DNA of 64,000 bases from Anaerolineaceae bacterium. GTDB lineage: Bacteria; Chloroflexota; Anaerolineae; Aggregatilineales; Phototrophicaceae. Each line of letters begins with the position of its first letter. Within the stretch, counting starts at the first letter, position 1. Below are positions 1 to 8,422 of this stretch, piece by piece. The stretch lies in contig REDR01000131.1 of assembly GCA_007693385.1 (NCBI GenBank), positions 124,001 through 188,000 on the forward strand, read 5' to 3'. The translations under genes were made by a program, and so were the position numbers. Under the pieces are notes generated by a model. It did no database searches and had not been told where the DNA came from. It was given only the letters and a program-made list of their open reading frames with translations.

Positions 1-734
1 TGCCACTGGTGCGCGGCCCGGCGGGAACGCCGGTGACGATCACGTTTTTACGTGGCGATGATCTGGTGGATATTACCATCGTTCGCGCCCGTTTTGAGGT
101 GCCATCGGTAGATTATGAGCTATTAGACGGCGACATCGCCTATGTTTACCTGCTTGACTTCAGCGCCCGTTCACGCCGCCAGCTTGATGAAGCATTTGAG
201 ACGCTAGACGTGAACAACCGCGCCGGATTGGTGCTGGACTTGCGCGGTAATCCGGGCGGCTTGCTCAGTAGCGCGGTGGAAGTGACCAGCGCCTTCGTCG
301 AGGAGGGCGTCATCCTGTACGAGCTGTTTGGCGATGGCACCGAGCGCATCTTCGAGGCGGACGGTTCATACTTTGGACTGGACGTGCCGATTGTGTTGCT
401 TGTCGATCAGACCAGCGCCAGCGCCTCCGAATTGCTGGCCGGTGCGTTGCAAGATAACGGGCTGGCGACGGTGGTCGGTGATGTGACTTTCGGCAAAGGC
501 ACGGTGCAGGTCATCAACCAGTTGAGCAACGGCGGCGGCCTGCGGCTGACCATCGCCGAGTGGCTGACGCCGAATCGCAACTCGATTGAGGCTGTCGGCA
601 TTCAGCCCGACATCGCCGTGCCGATCACCGAGGATTTCGACTTCGAGCGCGATGGCGACATCCAGCTACAGGCCGCTATCGACCTATTGCTGATCGCTGA
701 CGGTGTGCAGGCGGCGGAGGCCAGCGCACCATGA
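1..734 (+). CDS. S41-family C-terminal processing protease, 5' end outside window
   Basis: Carboxyl-terminal part of a CtpA/Prc-type serine protease that works outside the cytoplasmic membrane on exported proteins. The frame is already open at base 3, so the true start, signal peptide and most of the PDZ domain are missing. The first visible residues (RGPAGTPVTITFLRGDD) look like the end of a PDZ domain. The S41 core follows: VLDLRGNPGG, the catalytic serine in TSASASELLAGALQDNG and the catalytic lysine in DVTFGKGTVQ. The tail LRLTIAEWLTPN and IQPDIAVP is also typical of the family. Both members of the Ser/Lys dyad are present, so it should be active. It ends in TGA at 732-734, just before the secG promoter. 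The family call is firm; the substrate is unknown. Confidence 0.93.
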   Translation, partial: PLVRGPAGTPVTITFLRGDDLVDITIVRARFEVPSVDYELLDGDIAYVYLLDFSARSRRQLDEAFETLDVNNRAGLVLDLRGNPGGLLSSAVEVTSAFVEEGVILYELFGDGTERIFEADGSYFGLDVPIVLLVDQTSASASELLAGALQDNGLATVVGDVTFGKGTVQVINQLSNGGGLRLTIAEWLTPNRNSIEAVGIQPDIAVPITEDFDFERDGDIQLQAAIDLLLIADGVQAAEASAP

Positions 735-770
735 TATAGGGCGCGGTGCTGTGGTGTGGCAAGCGTGGGT

Positions 771-798
771 TTGCAAGCGGCGCGGTGCGTGCTATACT
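771..798 (+). promoter_or_regulatory. sigma70-type promoter for secG
   Basis: TTGCAA (771-776) and TATACT (793-798) are separated by 16 bases and lie about 40 bases before the secG ATG. The elements fit the housekeeping consensus and sit in the short gap after the protease gene. Confidence 0.6.
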
Positions 799-838
799 GG
801 CCGCACGATGTCTATGAGTGTGCAAGGAGATTTGTCGT

Positions 839-1063
839 ATGGGTTGGGCATTCCAGATCGCTTCAATTGTGATGGCGGTCATCCTGATTGTGTTGATTAT
901 GATGCAGGTACGCGGCGGCAGTCTGGGTAGTCTGATGGGCGGCGATAGCGGTGGTGGTATCACCCGCACGCGGCGCGGACTGGAAAAGACGGTCTATAAT
1001 TTCACCGTCGGCTTGGCTATCGCCTTTCTGATTATTTGTATCTTATCGGTTGTTTACAACTAA
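839..1063 (+). CDS. secG: Preprotein translocase subunit SecG
   Basis: Small subunit of the SecYEG protein-export channel in the cytoplasmic membrane; it assists SecA-driven translocation. The product is 74 residues with two membrane segments (about residues 3-22 and 54-73). Between them is the conserved glycine-rich loop, RGGSLGSLMGGDSGGG, followed by TRRGLEKTVYNFT, which is characteristic of SecG. I chose ATG 839 because AAGGAGA (824-830) lies 8 bases upstream; a longer in-frame reading would start before this site. It has its own promoter and a strong terminator, so it appears to be a single-gene unit. Confidence 0.93.
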   Translation: MGWAFQIASIVMAVILIVLIMMQVRGGSLGSLMGGDSGGGITRTRRGLEKTVYNFTVGLAIAFLIICILSVVYN

Positions 1064-1096
1064 CAACCAATCGTTCCACACCGATGAAAAAGATCA

Positions 1097-1141
1097 AATC
1101 AGGTGTTTTGTCCTCTAGCAAGACACCTGATTGTGTTTTAA
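1097..1141 (+). terminator. Intrinsic terminator after secG
   Basis: AATCAGGTGT (1097-1106) pairs perfectly with ACACCTGATT (1123-1132). Further weaker pairs continue inward, and the stem is followed by GTGTTTTA. It sits 33 bases after the secG stop. Confidence 0.85.
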
Positions 1142-1257
1142 GGTCAGTTTTGCGATTGAGCGACGCCGTGAAATTCGCATAGTCATTCAAACATGCAGGA
1201 CGCGGCGCACGCTCGATGAACAAGACGACACCTATCTATAGGAGGGACGTTTGAGCG

Positions 1258-3057
1258 ATGTTTCGTGAATATCGCTGGCAAATGGCGGCATTGGTCGTTA
1301 CCGCTTTGATTTTCTTCGCCGTGTTGCTGACCGGCACCGGCGATGATGGCCGGACAGAACCCCCACAGCCTTCACCGACTGCCACCGCACAGAATACCCC
1401 ACAACCGACTCCGACGGAGGTCGTCGTCGCTCAGCCGACGGTAGCGGCCACGCCGCAAGTCGTGACGCCACAACCACAACCGGAGGCTGAAATTGCCCCC
1501 CGTGCCGACGATGTGCCGACATACCGCGAAGCGCTGGTCGGCGAAGTCGGGCGTTTGAATCCGCTTTTCGCGTCGTTGAATCCGGTGGATGCCGACATCA
1601 CCGAATTGATCTTTGAGGGGCTGACCACCGTTGACCAGTTCGGCGACATCGCCCCGCTTCTAGCCGAAGAATGGGCGGTATCTTCCGACGGTTACAACTA
1701 TGTATTCAGCTTGCGCCGTGATGTGCTGTGGCAGGACGGCCAGCCGTTCAGCGTGGACGATGTGCTGTATACGTTCTCGCTGTTGCAGTCGCCGGATTTC
1801 CCCGTTGTGGATGAACTGCGCGAGTTCTGGAAAACGGTTGAGATGGAACGCATCGACGATCACACCATCCGCTTTCGGTTGGCGCAACCGTTAGCGATAT
1901 TCCCCGCCGTGTTGCGCGTCGGCATCCTGCCGGAACACGCCTTGCGCGGTACACAGGCCGACCAGATCGCGGCGCATCCGTTCAACCTATCGCCCATCGG
2001 CACCGGGCCATATCAGCTTGAAGCACTCCGCGCCGTTGATGGCATTATCCGCGCCGTTGATCTGCGTGTCGCGCCGAATCATCGGGCGCGGCCAGATGGT
2101 GCGGATGGTTACGCGGTGGAGCGCGTGACGTTCCGGCTGTACGACACGTTCGACGATGTACTCGACGCCCTGCGCGATGGTGAAGTCGATGGTTACGCCG
2201 GACGCCAGCGTGACGAGCGCCGCCCGTTACAGTCATTGCAATCCGTCGAAATACATCAGACGCTATCCAACGACATCGGCTTCTTGATCTTCAATTGGGC
2301 GAACGATGAACTGTTCTTCCTGCGCGATGATCGCTTTCGCATCGCGCTATCATACGGCTTAAATCGCGCTCCACTGATTGACCGTGCGCTGTACGATCAA
2401 GCGGTGCGGGCGGATAGTCCGATCCCGCGCTTGAGCTGGGCGTACAGCTACGGCGAATCGCTGGGCGCGTCGTGGCGTTACCTGCCGGATCGCGCCAGTG
2501 ACGAGATGGCGGCGGCACGCGAACGCTACATTGAACCGGAAGATTCGCCGATCAGTGAATTCGCGTTTGACCTGCTGACGCCCGATGATCCGGCGCTGGT
2601 GGCGCTGGCCGGTGAGATCGCCGCGCAGTGGGAGGTGCTGGACGTGATCGTGCGCGTCGTCGCCGAAGATGAAGCCGACTATATCGAGCGTTTGCAGGCG
2701 GGCGATTTCGGCGCGGCGCTGGTCGAGCTATCCAAAGCCGGTAATGCTGATCCTGATGTTTACGCTTTCTGGCACGAAGGCCAGCACCCGGACGGCAAGA
2801 ATTACGGCGGCGTCGATAGCCTGACCATCAGCGAAGCGCTAGAGTCGGCGCGGCGTGATCCGGTGGGCACACATCGTCGCATCCATTACGATAATTTCCA
2901 GCGCGAATTTATCAATCGGGCGGTGGCGATTCCGTTGTACGCGCCGCTATTCACCTATGCCGTCGCGCCCCATATCGTCGATGTGCAAATCGGCTTTATC
3001 GGTGCGCCACCGGACCGCTTCGTGACGATTCAAGACTGGCGGATTGAAACACCATGA
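1258..3057 (+). CDS. Family 5 extracellular solute-binding protein (oligopeptide/OppA type)
   Basis: Binding component of a peptide/nickel/opine-type ABC importer, 599 residues. An N-terminal hydrophobic segment (about residues 7-25) is a signal peptide or membrane anchor. It is followed by a Pro/Thr/Gln-rich linker (about 38-80) that holds the domain away from the membrane, a common arrangement in Chloroflexota. The SBP_bac_5 domain fills the rest: YREALVGEVGRLNPLF, ADITELIFEGLTTVD, LAEEWAVSSDGYNYVFSLR and RFRIALSYGLNR are typical family segments. AGGAGGG (1240-1246) precedes the ATG by 11 bases. No permease or ATPase lies next to it, so it is an orphan binding protein here. The family is certain; peptide binding is inferred from the family. 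Confidence 0.88.
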   Translation: MFREYRWQMAALVVTALIFFAVLLTGTGDDGRTEPPQPSPTATAQNTPQPTPTEVVVAQPTVAATPQVVTPQPQPEAEIAPRADDVPTYREALVGEVGRLNPLFASLNPVDADITELIFEGLTTVDQFGDIAPLLAEEWAVSSDGYNYVFSLRRDVLWQDGQPFSVDDVLYTFSLLQSPDFPVVDELREFWKTVEMERIDDHTIRFRLAQPLAIFPAVLRVGILPEHALRGTQADQIAAHPFNLSPIGTGPYQLEALRAVDGIIRAVDLRVAPNHRARPDGADGYAVERVTFRLYDTFDDVLDALRDGEVDGYAGRQRDERRPLQSLQSVEIHQTLSNDIGFLIFNWANDELFFLRDDRFRIALSYGLNRAPLIDRALYDQAVRADSPIPRLSWAYSYGESLGASWRYLPDRASDEMAAARERYIEPEDSPISEFAFDLLTPDDPALVALAGEIAAQWEVLDVIVRVVAEDEADYIERLQAGDFGAALVELSKAGNADPDVYAFWHEGQHPDGKNYGGVDSLTISEALESARRDPVGTHRRIHYDNFQREFINRAVAIPLYAPLFTYAVAPHIVDVQIGFIGAPPDRFVTIQDWRIETP

Positions 3058-3425
3058 TTGACTGGCACACAGCCCGCGCCCATTGTTTAGCGATGCCGGG
3101 CACCAGCGAAGATAAACCGTTCGGCCCGGATGTGCTGGTCATGCGCGTGGCGGATAAGATGTTCGCGCTGTTTGACGCGCAACCGCCCGCCGATGACCAG
3201 CCGACGACGATAAACCTTAAATGCGATCCGGAGCTAGCCGTCATCCTGCGTGAAACATACGCGGCGGTACAGCCCGGCTATCACATGAACAAGCGCCACT
3301 GGAACACGATCACACTAGACGGTAGCATCCCCGACGACGAAGTGCTGGAGATGATCGACGAATCGTATCGTCTGGTAGCGCGTGGGTTGAAAAAGGCGCA
3401 ACGGCAGGCGCTCGGTCTGGATTGA
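3054..3425 (+). CDS. MmcQ/YjbR family protein
   Basis: A 123-residue cytoplasmic protein of the MmcQ/YjbR family, which has a small CyaY-like alpha/beta fold and is often called DNA-binding without strong proof. Family features are the opening helix with a GTSEDKPFG turn, the strand LVMRVADKMFALF, NLKCDPE, the conserved GYHMNKRHWNTI segment and the C-terminal helix with DESYRLVARGL. Its ATG overlaps the stop of the solute-binding protein (ATGA), so the two are translationally coupled. The next gene overlaps in the same way, making a three-gene unit whose members have no obvious shared job. Precise function unknown. Confidence 0.87.
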   Translation: MIDWHTARAHCLAMPGTSEDKPFGPDVLVMRVADKMFALFDAQPPADDQPTTINLKCDPELAVILRETYAAVQPGYHMNKRHWNTITLDGSIPDDEVLEMIDESYRLVARGLKKAQRQALGLD

Positions 3426-4231
3426 TGGCGGGCATCGTCTGTGACCTGAGCGCGGCCTGTCAGCATGTGACCGACGGCGCGACGCTGGCGCTGGGCGGCA
3501 TGACGCTATATCGGCGTCCGGTGGCGTTCGTCGCCGCGTTGCTGGCGTCGCCGCATCCGCCGCGTGACCTGACACTGCTCAATTTCACCGCCGGATTCGA
3601 GTCCGATCTGCTGGTGGGGGCGGGCTGTGTGGCGACGGTGCGCAGTGTCTACTTCGGGCTGGAGTCGTTCGGCCTCGCGCCGATGTTTACCCGTCTCGCC
3701 ACGTCGGGCGCGGTGCGCGTCATGGACGAGACGGAGGCCAGTCTGGTTTATGGCCTGCGGGCACAGATGGCCGGTGTCGGCTTCATGCCGTCTACCGCGT
3801 GGCAGGGCACTGATTTATTGCGCTTGCGCCCTGATGTCCAGACGGTCACCGATCCCTATACCGGCGAGACGCTGACCGCGTTTCCGGCCATCTCGATTGA
3901 TGTGGCGGTGTTGCACGGTCTGGAAGCCGACGAAGAAGGCAACGTCAAGCTGAATCAAAATCTCGGCATTGATTTAGAACTGGTCTATACTGCGCAGACC
4001 GTCATCTGCACGGTGGAGCGCATCGTGCCGCGCTTGCAAAAATCCGCCGACGCGGTGATCGTGCCCGCGCCCGGCGTCGATTTCATCGCGTTAGCGCCGC
4101 GTGGGGCGTCGCCGTCGTCCTGTCATCCGCTTTACGCGGTAGATGGTGAGGCCATCATGCGCTATGTCGATGCGTGTCAGGCCGGACGCTTTGACGATTA
4201 CCTGCGCGAATTTTTGGCGGGCGATGTTTAG
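3422..4231 (+). CDS. CoA-transferase family I subunit (GctA-like), no partner nearby
   Basis: A 269-residue protein resembling one subunit of a family I CoA-transferase (glutaconate/3-oxoacid type), which moves CoA between acyl-CoA and a free acid. Recognisable parts are the N-terminal LALGGMTLYRRPVAFVAALL strand-loop-helix, LTLLNFTAGFESDLLVGAG, AGVGFMPSTAWQGTDLL, and a C-terminal half with LHGLEADEEGNVKLNQN and VICTVERIV. Normal enzymes need a second subunit, usually the next gene, and the active-site glutamate lies on that subunit. None is encoded here: the next gene is the thiamine-binding protein. It starts inside the stop of the YjbR gene (ATGA overlap). Substrate cannot be told from sequence. 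Confidence 0.78.
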   Translation: MMAGIVCDLSAACQHVTDGATLALGGMTLYRRPVAFVAALLASPHPPRDLTLLNFTAGFESDLLVGAGCVATVRSVYFGLESFGLAPMFTRLATSGAVRVMDETEASLVYGLRAQMAGVGFMPSTAWQGTDLLRLRPDVQTVTDPYTGETLTAFPAISIDVAVLHGLEADEEGNVKLNQNLGIDLELVYTAQTVICTVERIVPRLQKSADAVIVPAPGVDFIALAPRGASPSSCHPLYAVDGEAIMRYVDACQAGRFDDYLREFLAGDV

Positions 4232-4242
4232 ATAAAACACCC

Positions 4243-4271
4243 TTGCACCCCGCATCACGCCGCGTTATATT
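4243..4271 (+). promoter_or_regulatory. Promoter upstream of the TPP riboswitch
   Basis: TTGCAC (4243-4248) and TATATT (4266-4271) with a 17-base spacer. Transcription would start about 15 bases before the conserved riboswitch core. Confidence 0.6.
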
Positions 4272-4287
4272 GGCTATGCAACCGAAA

Positions 4288-4381
4288 AATACAGGGGAGT
4301 CCAAGCTATTGGGCTGAGAGGGCGCGTTATGCCGCGCCGACCCTTGAACCTGATCCGGGTCATGCCGGCGTAGGGAGTGAT
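4288..4381 (+). promoter_or_regulatory. TPP riboswitch (THI element)
   Basis: The conserved landmarks of the thiamine pyrophosphate aptamer occur in the right order: GGGGAGTCC (4294-4302), GGGCTGAGAGGG (4311-4322), a GC-rich P3 stem-loop (GGCGCG...CGCGCC), ACCCTTGAACCTGATC (4340-4355), then CATGCCGGCGTAGGGAGTG. It lies in the leader of the thiamine-binding protein gene and should lower its expression when TPP is plentiful. Confidence 0.97.
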
Positions 4382-4414
4382 GAGCCATCGCGGTGTGGCG
4401 ACAATACACCGGCC

Positions 4415-4446
4415 AACCACCCCTTCCGGCGGTGGTTTTTGCGTTT
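4415..4446 (+). terminator. Riboswitch-linked intrinsic terminator
   Basis: AACCACC (4415-4421) pairs with GGTGGTT (4431-4437), followed by TTT and, after GCG, TTTT. A smaller hairpin (GGTGT 4392-4396 with ACACC 4406-4410) lies between the aptamer and this stem. The layout suggests regulation by premature transcription termination, although I did not fold the competing antiterminator. Confidence 0.75.
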
Positions 4447-4509
4447 TAACGACCTCTGATCGGGTGCGGCTTGCGCTTTTTGATGTGTGCGTATATAGGA
4501 GATGAAGCG

Positions 4510-5583
4510 ATGAAGCGATGGTTTGTGTTGCTTTTGCTGGCTGTGCTGGTATGGCCGGTCTATGCGGATGAAGCGGACGAAGAAGCAGAGGACACGGTGG
4601 GCGATGTGCTGACCGTCCTCACGTATGATAGTTTTGTGCTGGACGATGACGTGCGGGCGCTGTTCGAGGAGCAGACCGGCATCACCCTGCGAATCGTGCG
4701 CCTGTCCGATGCGGGGGCGATGGTCAATCAGGCGATCCTCACCCGTGATAATCCGTTGGGCGATGTGCTGTACGGCGTGGATAACACCTTCCTCAGCCGT
4801 GCCCTGAATGCTGATCTGTTCGCGCCGTATGAGGCCGCCGGACTGGATGCCATCCCCGAAGAATTCCGGCTGGATGACGGCGAATTCCGTGTGACGCCGG
4901 TCACGTTTGGCGATGTGTGCTTGAACTATGATGTCGCCTACTTCGAGGAGAATGAATTGCCCGTGCCGGAGACGCTGGCCGATCTGACCGATGAGGCGTA
5001 TCGCGGCCTGCTGGTGGCGCTGAATCCGGCCACATCTTCGCCCGGACTGGCTTTCCTCATGGCGACGATTGCCGAATTCGGCGAAGATGATGATTACACC
5101 TATCTCGATTTCTGGGCGGATTTAGCCGCTAATGATGCGCTGATCGTGCCCGGCTGGTCGGCGGCTTACTTCGGTGAATTCACCGCCACCAGCGACGAAG
5201 GCGAATATCCGCTCGTGGTCAGCTACGCCAGCAGTCCTCCGGCGGAAGTGTTATTTAATGATCTGGAAATCGAGGACGCGCCGACGGCTTCGATCATCGC
5301 GGACGGCATGTGCTTCCGTCAGGTGGAATTCGCCGCTATTCTGGCGAACTCACCGCGTTATGAAGCGGCATCAGCTTTCATCGACTTCTTGATTGATCTG
5401 CCGTTTCAGGGGTCTTTGCCGTTCAGTAACTTCGTGTTTCCGGTCAATATCGAGGCGGAATTGCCCGAACTATTCACCGAGATGGTGACTTTGCCGGAAA
5501 ATCCGGCGACATTGCCTTTCGATGAGATCGACGCCAACCGCGAGCGCTGGATACAGGAATGGACGGAAACCGTCTTGCGCTGA
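4510..5583 (+). CDS. thiB: Thiamine ABC transporter substrate-binding protein (ThiB/TbpA-like)
   Basis: Extracytoplasmic thiamine-binding protein of about 357 residues. A signal peptide (residues 1 to about 21, MKRWFVLLLLAVLVWPVYA) is followed by an acidic stretch. The mature part begins with LTVLTYDSF and continues with a family pattern: DVLYGVDNTFLSRAL, VTFGDVCLNYD, LNPATSSPGLAFLMATIAEFG and VVSYASSPPAEV. ATG 4510 is chosen because AGGAGA (4497-4502) lies 7 bases upstream and it gives a clean signal peptide; an in-frame codon at 4471 would add 13 non-signal residues. The TPP riboswitch in the leader supports thiamine or a precursor as ligand. The usual permease and ATPase partners are not adjacent. 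Confidence 0.9.
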   Translation: MKRWFVLLLLAVLVWPVYADEADEEAEDTVGDVLTVLTYDSFVLDDDVRALFEEQTGITLRIVRLSDAGAMVNQAILTRDNPLGDVLYGVDNTFLSRALNADLFAPYEAAGLDAIPEEFRLDDGEFRVTPVTFGDVCLNYDVAYFEENELPVPETLADLTDEAYRGLLVALNPATSSPGLAFLMATIAEFGEDDDYTYLDFWADLAANDALIVPGWSAAYFGEFTATSDEGEYPLVVSYASSPPAEVLFNDLEIEDAPTASIIADGMCFRQVEFAAILANSPRYEAASAFIDFLIDLPFQGSLPFSNFVFPVNIEAELPELFTEMVTLPENPATLPFDEIDANRERWIQEWTETVLR

Positions 5584-5620
5584 GCGCGGCGGGCGGTATG
5601 GCGTAGGTGAAACAACGCTT

Positions 5621-5648
5621 TTGGGTCATCAACGCGGGATGATATAAT
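5621..5648 (+). promoter_or_regulatory. Promoter for the SH3/beta-lactamase-like gene
   Basis: TTGGGT (5621-5626), a 16-base spacer and a perfect TATAAT (5643-5648), 45 bases before the ATG at 5693. Confidence 0.55.
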
Positions 5649-5692
5649 GCCGTGTGATTATGATGTAAGTTGAAATATAGCGAGGTAAGCTG

Positions 5693-7606
5693 ATGAGGCG
5701 TTTCGCGTTGATGACCGCATTGCTAGTGATGGTCGCCGCTTCCGCGCTGACATGGACGAATGTAGAGGCGACGGGAGTCACGGCGGAGGCGGTTGGCTCG
5801 GCCAATTTGCGCTCCTTGCCGACTGTTGAAGGTGAGTTGATCGGTGAGATACGCAACGGCACGCGCTATCCGGTCATCGGGCGCAGTGAGTTCTTCCCGT
5901 GGGTGCTTCTCGGGCGTCTGGATGGGCTGGGGGCGATGGGCTGGGTGTTTCAGGAGTTGGTGACGATACGGGGCGATCTGAACGTCGTACCCTTCAGCGA
6001 ACAGGAAGTCATCCCCGGCCAGATCAACGAACCGCCACCATCCGACGACGCGCCGCCATCCGACGACGGCGACGGTGAACCCACCGCTACGCTACTCCCC
6101 GATGTGGTGGTGACATCCGGCAACACGCCCACGCCGGAATCGATAGGTGAGCAGGCCACGCCCACTGCTGAACCGACGCAAATACCCGGGATTGTCGGGA
6201 CGGCGCTAGGGTCAATCAATGTGCGCTATGGGCCGGGAGTCGGCTTTCAGCCGCTATATCGCGCTTCGACGGGGGAGATGTTCGAAGTCATCGGCTATCA
6301 TACGCAGTTCCCATGGGTGCAGGTGCGCTTCGAGGATTCGCCCAACGGCGCGGCGTGGATTTCAATTGACCTGCTCGATATACAGGGCAATCTATTCAGC
6401 ACACAGCCGATCTCTACCACTAACTTCAACGATCTGCCCACGCTGACGCCGACTCCGGCGATGCGGGCGTCGTTCAATCCGGTGACCGGCGCGGAAGTCC
6501 CGATCAGTGACGAATTCGCCGCGCTGGGCGATTCGCTGTGGGACTACATCATGAGTCGTAATTTCTTGCTGGGTACGGAGCGCTTCGGCGCGTTGTTCAT
6601 CGGCGATTTGCAGACCGGCGAGGCGATCTCATACGGTAGCGAATACGCCTTTAGCGGCACCAGCATCAACAAAATCGCTATCTTGATGGCCTACTTCGGC
6701 GTGTTGGATGGTGCGCCGACTCCAGCCCAAGCCCGCGACATCGCCAACACGATGATCTGTAGCGAGAACGTGGCGACTAATCGCCTATTGGAGTTGGTCG
6801 GCGGTGGCGATGACCTGCGCGGCGCGGAGGAGACGACACGCTTCTTGCGTGAACTCGGCCTGCGGAATACGTTCATCACCGCGCCGTATCACACCACGAC
6901 GGAACGCGCCACATCAACGCCGATGCCGCGTCCGGCGGAAATCCCGCGCACCGAAGCCAATCAGGAAACAGCCAACCCCAACCCCACCAACCAGCTAACG
7001 GTAGATGAGATGGGCTGGCTGTTGACCAACATCTATGAATGCGCCTACAACGAAGGCGGCCCGTTGCTAGAGGACATTAGCGCGGATAGCATATTCTCCT
7101 TCACGCCGCAGGACTGCCGCAAGATGCTATACATCATGAGCGAAAATACCGTTGATGGCATGATGAAAGCCGGTATGCCTGATGATATGGTGGTATCGCA
7201 CAAGCACGGCTGGCTGTTCGAGACGCACACCAACGCCGGCATTTTCTTCACGCCGAATCGTGATCTAGTGATGGTGATGGCCTTGCATCAGCCCGGCTTC
7301 TTGATCTTCGGCGAGGACTCCCTGCCGACTTTCGCGCATACGTCTATGCGGGCGTACAACTACTACAACCCTGAAACCGCGTTAGACGAACCGCGTGAAG
7401 GGTTCATCCCGCCGGTGGATCAATGCAACTACGGCGTCAATGATCCCATCGTGCAGAATTTAGCATCGTCCAACTTCCTCAGCCGCAACGAGCCGGGACT
7501 GTCCTTCAGCCCTGATCTGTCGCCTGATCTGGCGCTGACGCCCACCTTGCGCCCGACATGGACTCCCGCCCCCGACGAGATCGGCGCGGCGGACTCTGAC
7601 GATTAG
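5693..7606 (+). CDS. Secreted protein with two SH3-like domains and a class A beta-lactamase-like serine hydrolase domain
   Basis: 637-residue exported protein. A signal peptide (about 1-27) is followed by a bacterial SH3-like domain (about 28-90, ANLRSLPTVEGELIGEI), a Pro/Thr-rich linker, a second SH3-like domain (about 165-225, INVRYGPGVGFQPLYRA) and another linker. The serine-hydrolase domain spans about 270-560. Its three motifs are in order: SxxK as SINK (about residue 323), SEN for SDN (about 356) and KHG for KTG (about 502). Two family readings fit: a class A beta-lactamase relative or a peptidoglycan-acting serine hydrolase. The SH3 domains would bind the cell wall, favouring an envelope role over drug resistance. 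RBS GAGGT (5682-5686). A Pro/Asp-rich tail ends the protein. Confidence 0.85.
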   Translation: MRRFALMTALLVMVAASALTWTNVEATGVTAEAVGSANLRSLPTVEGELIGEIRNGTRYPVIGRSEFFPWVLLGRLDGLGAMGWVFQELVTIRGDLNVVPFSEQEVIPGQINEPPPSDDAPPSDDGDGEPTATLLPDVVVTSGNTPTPESIGEQATPTAEPTQIPGIVGTALGSINVRYGPGVGFQPLYRASTGEMFEVIGYHTQFPWVQVRFEDSPNGAAWISIDLLDIQGNLFSTQPISTTNFNDLPTLTPTPAMRASFNPVTGAEVPISDEFAALGDSLWDYIMSRNFLLGTERFGALFIGDLQTGEAISYGSEYAFSGTSINKIAILMAYFGVLDGAPTPAQARDIANTMICSENVATNRLLELVGGGDDLRGAEETTRFLRELGLRNTFITAPYHTTTERATSTPMPRPAEIPRTEANQETANPNPTNQLTVDEMGWLLTNIYECAYNEGGPLLEDISADSIFSFTPQDCRKMLYIMSENTVDGMMKAGMPDDMVVSHKHGWLFETHTNAGIFFTPNRDLVMVMALHQPGFLIFGEDSLPTFAHTSMRAYNYYNPETALDEPREGFIPPVDQCNYGVNDPIVQNLASSNFLSRNEPGLSFSPDLSPDLALTPTLRPTWTPAPDEIGAADSDD

Positions 7607-7631
7607 CGCCGCCGACGGGCGCAGGGTTTTT
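7606..7631 (+). terminator. Possible weak terminator
   Basis: GCGCC (7606-7610) can pair with GGCGC (7618-7622), then TTTTT at 7627-7631. The stem is short and starts on the last base of the stop codon. Confidence 0.4.
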
Positions 7632-7668
7632 CGCTTCGGCTCAATTTGGAATGAGGGATGATTAACGC

Positions 7669-8397
7669 ATGGCGACAGACGACAAGCTAGACGCAATATT
7701 GGGCAAGCTGGACGCGATCATGGCGGCGCAACGGACGCTCGCGGCGGAACAGCGTATTTTATACCGGCAGGTCGAAGCGCTGTTCGCGCTGTACGGTCAG
7801 ATTGATTTCAACGCGCCTCTGCTGGATATGCGCGGCTGGGCGACATCGCCCGATGTGCTGGGCGTGTTACTGCGCTGGATTCAACGCGAACGGCCAGCCG
7901 TCATCCTTGAGTTAGGCGGCGGGCGCTCGACGCTGGTCAGCGCTTATGCTTGCCAGCAGAACGGCGGCCACGTCTACGCGATAGACCATGACGCGGACTT
8001 CGCCGAACTTGCGCGGGAAGAAATCGCCGCGCACGGCCTCAGCGACCATGCGACGATCATTCACGCGCCGCTAGTCGAACACCGCATCGACGGGGAGGCG
8101 TGGGCGTGGTACGACATGGCACATCTGCCCGACCTGCCGCCGATTGATCTGCTTTTTGTCGATGGCCCGGCCCAGCACAATCACCCGCAGTCGATGTTAC
8201 GTTATCCAGCTTTGCCTCTGCTGGCCGGACTGCTGGCCGATGGTGCGCTGATCGTGGTGGATGACGCTGACCGCGAACACGAACGGCGCGTCGTGGCGCG
8301 CTGGCGGACGGCGTTCAAGTTGACTGTATTGCAAGATTTGAGCGCCGAGTACGGCCAATCCGAAAAAGGGGTGAAGGTTTTACGGTGGGCGCGTTGA
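7669..8397 (+). CDS. Class I SAM-dependent methyltransferase (Methyltransf_24 type)
   Basis: 242-residue cytoplasmic protein. After a short helical N-terminus (about 1-45, rich in Lys, Asp and Gln, possibly coiled coil) comes a Rossmann-fold methyltransferase. Motif I is VILELGGGRST, followed by the acidic end of strand 2 (VYAIDHDADF) and the motif LLFVDGPAQHNHPQSMLRY. This last motif is shared with methyltransferases that act on small molecules or sugars near glycan genes. Nothing shows the substrate. The start is supported by GAGGG (7653-7657), 11 bases upstream. It stands alone between two terminators, convergent with the mal operon. Confidence 0.82.
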   Translation: MATDDKLDAILGKLDAIMAAQRTLAAEQRILYRQVEALFALYGQIDFNAPLLDMRGWATSPDVLGVLLRWIQRERPAVILELGGGRSTLVSAYACQQNGGHVYAIDHDADFAELAREEIAAHGLSDHATIIHAPLVEHRIDGEAWAWYDMAHLPDLPPIDLLFVDGPAQHNHPQSMLRYPALPLLAGLLADGALIVVDDADREHERRVVARWRTAFKLTVLQDLSAEYGQSEKGVKVLRWAR

Positions 8398-8422
8398 GGT
8401 GAAAAGCGGCGGGGTTGCTACG

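Noticed and set aside
5693-7606. Acquired antibiotic-resistance beta-lactamase
   Set aside because: SH3 domains, a Pro/Thr linker, the KHG variant and the lack of mobile DNA point to a resident envelope protein.
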